Shown in pieces: positions 6,007 through 10,465 of a DNA stretch of 10,465 nt. The first letter of the stretch is position 1. The number at the start of each line of letters is the position of its first letter. Source of the DNA: Dehalococcoidia bacterium (GTDB taxonomy: Bacteria; Chloroflexota; Dehalococcoidia; GIF9; AB-539-J10); contig JAGYOV010000020.1 of NCBI GenBank assembly GCA_018399375.1, forward strand, positions 1 to 10,465, written 5' to 3'. Position numbers and translations under genes: made by a program. Below the pieces are notes generated by a model. That model made no database searches and was not told where the DNA came from. It worked only from the letters and a program-made list of their open reading frames with translations.

Positions 6007-6957
6007 TTATTTATAGTCTCCTTTGTTGTTCTCGGGTTCTTTTAGCTTGCGAATTCTATTTATTGCCCTGGTTTTGATCGCACTTTCCTTCAACAAGCCC
6101 TGTGGTCGGTAAATCAGGATGAGCAGGATTAAAACACCAAATAGGATATATTGCAAATTGCTGGCATCTGTGGGGAGGGTCAGCAAGTCTTTGGCCAGGT
6201 TTGCGCCCCTGTCGAAAATCTGAACCAGACATGCTCCCAGCAACGCTCCCCAGCAATTGGCTGGTCCACCAAGGAGGACCATTATCCATACGGTAAAGGT
6301 GACGATGGGCATGAACATACCCGGCAGGACGTAGTGGAGATACTGGACATATAGCCCTCCTGCCAGCCCCGCCATGGCTGAACCAAGCATTAATATCTGG
6401 GCTTTGTATTTAGCTCTATCTTTGCCAAGGGCTTCAGCAGCCACTTCATCTTCTCTTATAGCTCGCATTGTTCTGCCGTAGGGCGAGTTGGTTAGCAAGC
6501 GCGATATGACAAAACAGATAAAGAGGCAGGCGTAAACCAGCCCTATGTTTATCAAAATGTTAACCTGGGGGGAGGTTCCAGATATGGCAATGGCTGGAGC
6601 TACGCTTGTTCCCCAATCTCCTCCTCCAATCCAGTCCTCGGTTTTGACGATTAGTCTTATTATTTCGCCTGCAGTCAATATCACTATAGCGAGGTAATCA
6701 ATCCTTAACCTCAATGCGGGAAGGGAGATCAGGAAGCCAAAGACAGCTGCAATGATGGCTCCTACGATAAGGCAGATGTAAAAGGGAACGCCTGCCTGGG
6801 ACAGGAGAGCATAGCTATAAGCGCCGATGAGAAAGAAAACTACCTTGCCGAAATTGGGCAACCCGGTAAAGCCGTATTCTAAATTCAGGCTTAGCGACAT
6901 TATGCTAAAGATGCCGATGAAGACGATCAGGTCAAGCAAATACATCGATAGATCCAT
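6007..6957 (-). CDS. livM: LIV-type ABC transporter permease, LivM-like
   Basis: A 316-residue integral membrane protein with about eight hydrophobic segments. Family landmarks are YGFTGLPNFGKVVFFLIGAY (28-47, the LivM counterpart of YG..G..SFGHA.F), the cytoplasmic coupling loop SPYGRTMRAIREDEVAAEAL (158-177) that contacts the ATPases, the following helix with AMAGLAGGLY (194-203), MVLLGGPANCWGALLGA (226-242) and YRPQGLLKE (283-291). It forms the translocation path with LivH. The N-terminus lacks the extra helices of some enteric LivM proteins. The last 25 residues are hydrophilic and basic. ATG 6957 directly abuts the TAA of livH with no intervening base, and AGGAGA within the livH end serves as the ribosome site. 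Confidence 0.93.
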   Translation of the reverse strand: MDLSMYLLDLIVFIGIFSIMSLSLNLEYGFTGLPNFGKVVFFLIGAYSYALLSQAGVPFYICLIVGAIIAAVFGFLISLPALRLRIDYLAIVILTAGEIIRLIVKTEDWIGGGDWGTSVAPAIAISGTSPQVNILINIGLVYACLFICFVISRLLTNSPYGRTMRAIREDEVAAEALGKDRAKYKAQILMLGSAMAGLAGGLYVQYLHYVLPGMFMPIVTFTVWIMVLLGGPANCWGALLGACLVQIFDRGANLAKDLLTLPTDASNLQYILFGVLILLILIYRPQGLLKESAIKTRAINRIRKLKEPENNKGDYK

Positions 6958-7869
6958 TTATGATCTCCTAAACAACATGGCCAAGCCCTGTGGCTTAACG
7001 ATCAGGGTTATTATCAGGATGATGAAAGCTATGCCTATGCGATACGAGGTGGAGAGCCCCAGAGCTGTCAGTGCAACTACGCCTATATTTTCGGCCAGGC
7101 CGACGATGAAGGCCGCGGTTATCGCACCATAGAAATTGCCGATACCACCAAGCATGACGACGGCAAAGACGGGCAATATCATCTCCCATCCAGTGTTTGG
7201 CCATACTTGAGTCTCTGCACCACGAAATATGCCGGCAATGGCAGCCAGCCCGGCACCCAGAGACCACGTTATCCAGATTACCTTCTGCACGTCGATTCCC
7301 GATGCCAGGGCGAGGTTCGGGTTGCTGGAGGTTGCTCTTATTGCTTTGCCAATCTTGGATTTTGTGAGCATGATATGCAAGGCTATTGATAGACCGATGG
7401 CAGCAATGACTGTCCATGCCCATAAGCCCGTTATCCTGACGGAGCCCAGGTTAAAAGCAGCCCAATCGGCAGTGAAATATGAGGGAGACCAGCTCCATTC
7501 CAGCACGGGGAATATGTCTCCAAAGACGGGTATCAGGTGCCTGAGAATGAGGCCCAGGGCAACTGAAGCTACCATAAGGTGAATTATTGTAGCTCCTCTT
7601 CTGGCCAGTGGCTGAAAGATGCCCCGATAGCACAGGAACCCGATGGCTCCAACAACCAGGAAGGAGATAACGAAAGCTCCAGACAGGCTTACTCCCATTA
7701 CCTCTGATACGAAGTATCCTATAAATGCTCCCAGGGCAATGTATTCGGCATAAGCGAAGTAGGGGAATTTGCATAGGCCGTAGATCAGAGTAAGGCCTGC
7801 GGAAGCAATGAGGTACAGGCTTCCAGTAACCGCCGAATTTACCAGTACCTGTAGCCAGTTTACATCCAT
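6958..7869 (-). CDS. livH: LIV-type ABC transporter permease, LivH-like
   Basis: A 303-residue membrane protein with about eight hydrophobic segments. It has the N-terminal LivH pattern: VNSAVTGSLYLIASAGLTLI (10-29), then YGLCKFPYFAYAEYIALGAF (30-49), where FAYAEY replaces the common NFAHGE. The coupling loop is GKAIRATSSNPNLALASGID (174-193). It is followed by SLGAGLAAIAGI (203-214), MLGGIGNFYGAI (239-250) and the C-terminal VKPQGL (291-296). It forms a heterodimeric channel with LivM. The start is ATG 7869, 2 nt after the HAD stop codon, with only a weak AGG nearby. It is probably translated in part by coupling to the HAD gene. Confidence 0.93.
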   Translation of the reverse strand: MDVNWLQVLVNSAVTGSLYLIASAGLTLIYGLCKFPYFAYAEYIALGAFIGYFVSEVMGVSLSGAFVISFLVVGAIGFLCYRGIFQPLARRGATIIHLMVASVALGLILRHLIPVFGDIFPVLEWSWSPSYFTADWAAFNLGSVRITGLWAWTVIAAIGLSIALHIMLTKSKIGKAIRATSSNPNLALASGIDVQKVIWITWSLGAGLAAIAGIFRGAETQVWPNTGWEMILPVFAVVMLGGIGNFYGAITAAFIVGLAENIGVVALTALGLSTSYRIGIAFIILIITLIVKPQGLAMLFRRS

Positions 7870-7871
7870 TT

Positions 7872-8501
7872 TTAAACCTGCAGTTGAACCTCAAGCTGGC
7901 TGAGGTTGGTTAGAGCTCCATTCTGGGCTTGCCCTGACCTGTTGAGGTAAAAGGCGTTTATTCCTATTTGTTGGGGGGTGAGGAAGTCAAATTGGTAACT
8001 ATCTCCTATATGCACAACCTCATCTGGTTCAACATTCAGCTGCTGGCAGATGGCAAGGTAGAATTCAGGGCATTTGACTTGCTGGTAGTGGGAGGTAGAG
8101 GAAAAAATATGTGAAAAAAAGGGGTTGATATCCCGTAGCAGGTGGTCCAGAAATTCGATGGGGGTGCCTGAAGAGACTACCATCTGGTATTTCCCCTTTA
8201 GAGAAGAGAGCACTCCGTTTACCTCCGGGTAACAGTTCGCTTTATCGAGACATCCTTCTATCACTGGCTCAGGATCTCCAAGATCGAGAAGGTCAAACCA
8301 GTACCTTATGTTGTACCATTCTATTCTCTGGTCTCCTACTTCGTCATACTTGGAGATCATACTTCTCCTGGCTTGCTCAAATTCAAGACCGCTTTTTTCG
8401 GCATATAAAGCGGGTATAGCCCTCTTCCATACAGCTTCGCTGAAATCGGGCGTTACCAGGGTCCCTTCAGCGTCAAATGAGACTACTTTGATGTGGCTCA
8501 T
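7872..8501 (-). CDS. HAD-superfamily hydrolase with an altered nucleophile motif
   Basis: A 209-residue cytosolic HAD protein with an alpha-helical cap after motif I (about 20-90). Motif I is FDAEGTL (9-15): the nucleophile D10 is present but the usual second Asp is E12. Motif II is VVSSGTP (108-114). The motif III lysine is probably K143 in QVKCPEFYL. Motif IV is HIGDSYQFD (164-172) with D167 and D172. Layout and size match subfamily IA phosphatase or dehalogenase-like enzymes. The substrate cannot be predicted. The Glu may alter or weaken the general acid step, but the other motifs look intact, so this is not an obvious pseudoenzyme. It leads the minus-strand operon, 2 nt before livH. No Shine-Dalgarno precedes ATG 8501, and in-frame upstream sequence has a stop, so the start is fixed. 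A promoter candidate suggests an almost leaderless message. Confidence 0.85.
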   Translation of the reverse strand: MSHIKVVSFDAEGTLVTPDFSEAVWKRAIPALYAEKSGLEFEQARRSMISKYDEVGDQRIEWYNIRYWFDLLDLGDPEPVIEGCLDKANCYPEVNGVLSSLKGKYQMVVSSGTPIEFLDHLLRDINPFFSHIFSSTSHYQQVKCPEFYLAICQQLNVEPDEVVHIGDSYQFDFLTPQQIGINAFYLNRSGQAQNGALTNLSQLEVQLQV

Positions 8502-8512
8502 CCAAAGTCAGC

Positions 8513-8541
8513 ATAGTATCATATTCTGAGAAAGTGGCCAA
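8513..8541 (-). promoter_or_regulatory. Candidate promoter for the HAD-livHMGF operon
   Basis: On the minus strand: TTGGCC (8541-8536), 17-nt spacer, TACTAT (8518-8513), each four of six to consensus. Predicted initiation near 8506 is about 5 nt before ATG 8501, consistent with the absence of a Shine-Dalgarno there. It is moderate to weak by sequence and supported mainly by position. Confidence 0.4.
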
Positions 8542-8545
8542 GTAT

Positions 8546-8575
8546 TTGAAAATCTCTCGTTCAAGGGAATAAAAT
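8546..8575 (+). promoter_or_regulatory. Promoter for the first radical SAM gene, possibly leaderless
   Basis: TTGAAA (8546-8551), 18-nt spacer, TAAAAT (8570-8575), five of six matches in each box. Initiation about 7 nt downstream falls on ATG 8582 itself. The only Shine-Dalgarno-like string, AAGGGA (8563-8568), is 13 nt away and lies inside the spacer, so it would not be in this transcript. It is back-to-back with the minus-strand candidate, only 4 nt between the -35 boxes. Confidence 0.5.
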
Positions 8576-8581
8576 ACCAGA

Positions 8582-9730
8582 ATGGCATACAACGGTCGTG
8601 CAGAAAGCCGTCAGGTGGCGCCGTGCTTTGAGTTGGGGCCCATCCGGCCTCCGAGCGAAGCGTTTTCTTTGCTTATTCGAGCTACTCGAAACTGCCCCTG
8701 GAATAAATGTCTCTTCTGCCGTACTTATAGAGGTACTAAATTCCAGCTGCGTCCAGTAGAAGAGATTATCGGGGATATAGAAGCAGCCAGGGCTATCAGC
8801 GACGCTCTCAGCGGGAAGATAGATGAGGAAGAATACAGCGGGCTGCCTGTGAATGAGACCGATTATCAGGCGTGCGTTCACAACGTTGCCCTGTGGCTTC
8901 ATGCGGGGGGTAGGACGGCCTTCCTGCAGGACTCCGATACGCTTATTATGAGGACGTCTGAACTAATTCGAGTGATTACCTATTTGAGAAGGGTTTTCCC
9001 TTCTTTGAACAGAGTAACTTCTTACGCTCGTTCCCATACATCTGCTCGGAAGACGTTGCAGGAATTGCAGGAGTTGAAAGAAGCTGGACTCGATAGGATT
9101 CATACGGGGCTGGAGACAGGATATGATCCCTTGCTGCAATATATACAGAAGGGAGCTACTGCTGAACAGCACATCATCGGGGGGAGGAAAGTGCAGGAGG
9201 CTGGGATTTCTCTTTGTGAATACGTTATGCCTGGTTTGGGGGGCAGGGAAATGTCAGGAGACCATGCTCTGGCGACGGCCCGAGCATTGAACCAGATCAA
9301 CCCTGATTATATTCGGCTGCGTAGTCTTCATGTTCGCCCTGATTCTCCTTTGAGGGCTAGATTGGAAGAAGGAGATTTCATATTGCAAACGGAGGACGAG
9401 GTAGTAGAAGAGATAGGAGTTCTTATAGATAACCTGTCCGTGACCAGCCGGATTAAGAGTGATCATGTGCTTAACCTGTTGATGGAAGTGGATGGCAAGA
9501 TGCCAGAAGATAAACGAAAAATTATGGATGTAATAAATACCTATCTGGCCCTCCCTCGGGAAGAAAGGCTCAACTTCAGATTGGGCAGGAGGTTGGGATA
9601 TTATGAAAAACTGTCCGATCTTCATGATGTTGACCGGCATGCTAAAATAGCAGAGGTGATAGAGCACCTTGGTTCGCAGGAATATGATGTTGATAAGGTA
9701 ATATTCGAGTTGAAAGATAGCTTTATTTAA
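8582..9730 (+). CDS. Radical SAM protein with a CX4CX2C cluster motif
   Basis: A 382-residue protein. The iron-sulfur motif is NCPWNKCLFC: C38, C43 and C46, spaced CX4CX2C rather than the canonical CX3CX2C. It is followed by Elp3/HemN-like barrel features: FLQDSDTLIM (114-123), VTSYARSHT (145-153), RIHTGLETG (172-180, with the acidic residue that usually contacts SAM), KGATAEQHIIGGRKVQEAGI (190-209) and EYVMPGLGG (213-221). The region after about 270 is helical and unassigned. No B12-binding or SPASM domain is seen. It is predicted to cleave SAM reductively to a 5'-deoxyadenosyl radical in the anaerobic cytosol. The substrate is unknown. ATG 8582 is chosen because the promoter places initiation there. 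The gene diverges from the HAD-liv operon, and another radical SAM gene follows 112 nt downstream. Confidence 0.85.
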   Translation: MAYNGRAESRQVAPCFELGPIRPPSEAFSLLIRATRNCPWNKCLFCRTYRGTKFQLRPVEEIIGDIEAARAISDALSGKIDEEEYSGLPVNETDYQACVHNVALWLHAGGRTAFLQDSDTLIMRTSELIRVITYLRRVFPSLNRVTSYARSHTSARKTLQELQELKEAGLDRIHTGLETGYDPLLQYIQKGATAEQHIIGGRKVQEAGISLCEYVMPGLGGREMSGDHALATARALNQINPDYIRLRSLHVRPDSPLRARLEEGDFILQTEDEVVEEIGVLIDNLSVTSRIKSDHVLNLLMEVDGKMPEDKRKIMDVINTYLALPREERLNFRLGRRLGYYEKLSDLHDVDRHAKIAEVIEHLGSQEYDVDKVIFELKDSFI

Positions 9731-9842
9731 TTTAGCTCTCAGGTTGTGCAATTGGGCTGTTTGTGAATAGGGGGATGGAGGAAGCGAAGCGAAGATTGTG
9801 CTACAGATGAGCGAAGGAAATTAGAAGGGAGGAATAAATCTC

Positions 9843-10465
9843 ATGGCTGGTCCAGATGAGTTCAGTTCCAGAAAAGTGCCACCTCCGTTTATGGTTTCTT
9901 ATGGCATCACTCGTAAGTGTAATTTGAATTGCAAGCATTGCTACGCCCAGGCTACGGAAGAGGCCTCCCCTGATGAACTCTCAACGAGAGAGGCCAAGGC
10001 GCTTATCGATGATCTTGCGGAATGGGGAGTCAGGTTCCTTGTACTGGACGGAGGCGAGCCCTTATGCCGCGCTGATTTTCTGGAGATTGCCTCACATGCT
10101 TCAAGTAAAGGCATCATGACGGGAATTGGAACTAATGGAACTTTGCTTGACAGAGATGTAGCTGGAGCTATGAAAAGAGCAGGGATCCAGGTAGTTGCTA
10201 TTTCCATAGATAGCACTCGAGGAGAGGTACATGATGATTTTCGTGGTAAGAGGGGGGCCTTTTTTCAGGCGATGAATGGAGTTGCGGCCTGCAAAGAAGC
10301 CGGCCTACCATTTCAGTTTGGCATGGTCATTCGTAAGGAGACGCTTTCTGAGCTTCCCGATATGCTCAATTTGGCCGTGACCAGCGGCGCCAACGCTGCA
10401 GAATTTTTTGACCTGGTTGAAGTGGGCCGGGCTAAAACTGATTGCAGGGGGAGCTCTTTGAACGC
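9843..10465 (+). CDS. Radical SAM protein, PqqE/NirJ/AhbD-like (3' end outside window)
   Basis: The open frame runs from ATG 9843 to the window edge, giving 207 complete codons and no stop. GGAGG at 9828-9832 lies 10 nt upstream. The canonical motif is C26-NLN-C30-KH-C33 within ITRKCNLNCKHCYAQ. It is followed by DGGEPLCR (69-76, the GGEP motif of SAM amino-group binding), GIGTNGTLL (94-102) and VAISIDS (118-124). VEVGRAK (192-198) is typical of the family that includes the cofactor-maturing enzymes PqqE, NirJ and AhbD and tungsten-cofactor-associated proteins. Those carry a C-terminal SPASM domain with extra clusters, but that part lies outside the window and cannot be confirmed. The gap before it (9731-9842) shows no credible gene and no RiPP-like precursor. 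It is probably co-transcribed with the upstream radical SAM gene, since I see no terminator between them. Confidence 0.88.
   Translation, partial: MAGPDEFSSRKVPPPFMVSYGITRKCNLNCKHCYAQATEEASPDELSTREAKALIDDLAEWGVRFLVLDGGEPLCRADFLEIASHASSKGIMTGIGTNGTLLDRDVAGAMKRAGIQVVAISIDSTRGEVHDDFRGKRGAFFQAMNGVAACKEAGLPFQFGMVIRKETLSELPDMLNLAVTSGANAAEFFDLVEVGRAKTDCRGSSLN

Noticed and set aside
6995..7894. Alternative minus-strand frames inside livH rich in Cys, His, Arg and Trp
   Set aside because: These are off-frame readings of the membrane-protein gene. Their composition is typical of shifted hydrophobic codons.
9763..9810. 15-codon frame between the two radical SAM genes, considered as a RiPP precursor
   Set aside because: It is very short, lacks a Shine-Dalgarno, and has no leader-core organisation. 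The only Cys is in a basic tail.
1..10465. Mobile elements, CRISPR arrays, attachment sites
   Set aside because: No transposase or integrase-like protein, no regularly spaced repeats and no direct repeats flanking the tRNA were seen. The tRNA-Ala has no partial copy nearby.

Overview
This is a bacterial window of moderate GC content. Shine-Dalgarno sites, sigma70-like promoters and a lipoprotein signal all point to bacteria rather than archaea. A LIV-type amino-acid ABC importer, a COG1237-type metallo-beta-lactamase-fold protein and two radical SAM enzymes suggest an anaerobe, perhaps Chloroflexota-like. That taxonomic guess is weak. There are no signs of phage, insertion sequences or CRISPR, and this looks like ordinary chromosome.

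Layout. (1) 1-918, plus strand: the tail of an unidentified gene, then a class IV aminotransferase, most likely aminodeoxychorismate lyase (PabC). (2) 981-1053, minus strand: tRNA-Ala(TGC) with a good promoter. (3) 1054-1286: intergenic DNA with two perfect inverted repeats sharing a GGCAA/TTGCC half-site. (4) 1287-2126, plus strand: a DegV-family fatty-acid-binding protein, convergent with the next block. (5) 8501 down to 2173, minus strand: HAD-like hydrolase, livH, livM, a 37-codon small ORF, livG, livF, then the substrate-binding lipoprotein, then an MBL-fold hydrolase. (6) 8582 to the end, plus strand: two radical SAM genes, the second cut by the window edge.

How the genes work together. 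LivH and LivM form the membrane channel, LivG and LivF are the paired ATPases, and the lipoprotein captures the ligand outside the membrane. The binding-protein gene is last among the transporter genes. It has its own near-consensus promoter (TTGACA, 17 nt, CATAAT) overlapping the livF stop codon, which would let the cell make more binding protein than membrane complex. A 12-bp-arm hairpin after it probably ends or attenuates transcription before the MBL gene. The HAD gene heads the operon, 2 nt from livH. The HAD and first radical SAM genes diverge from an 80-bp gap with two back-to-back promoter candidates. Both predicted transcription starts fall at or within a few bases of the start codon, so both messages may be leaderless or nearly so.

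I see no clear new multi-gene system. The items most worth a second look are the 37-codon ORF that fills the only wide gap between livM and livG, the binding-protein promoter, the GGCAA inverted repeats, the possible leaderless divergent pair, the Glu-for-Asp change in the HAD nucleophile motif, and the CX4CX2C cluster motif of the first radical SAM protein.
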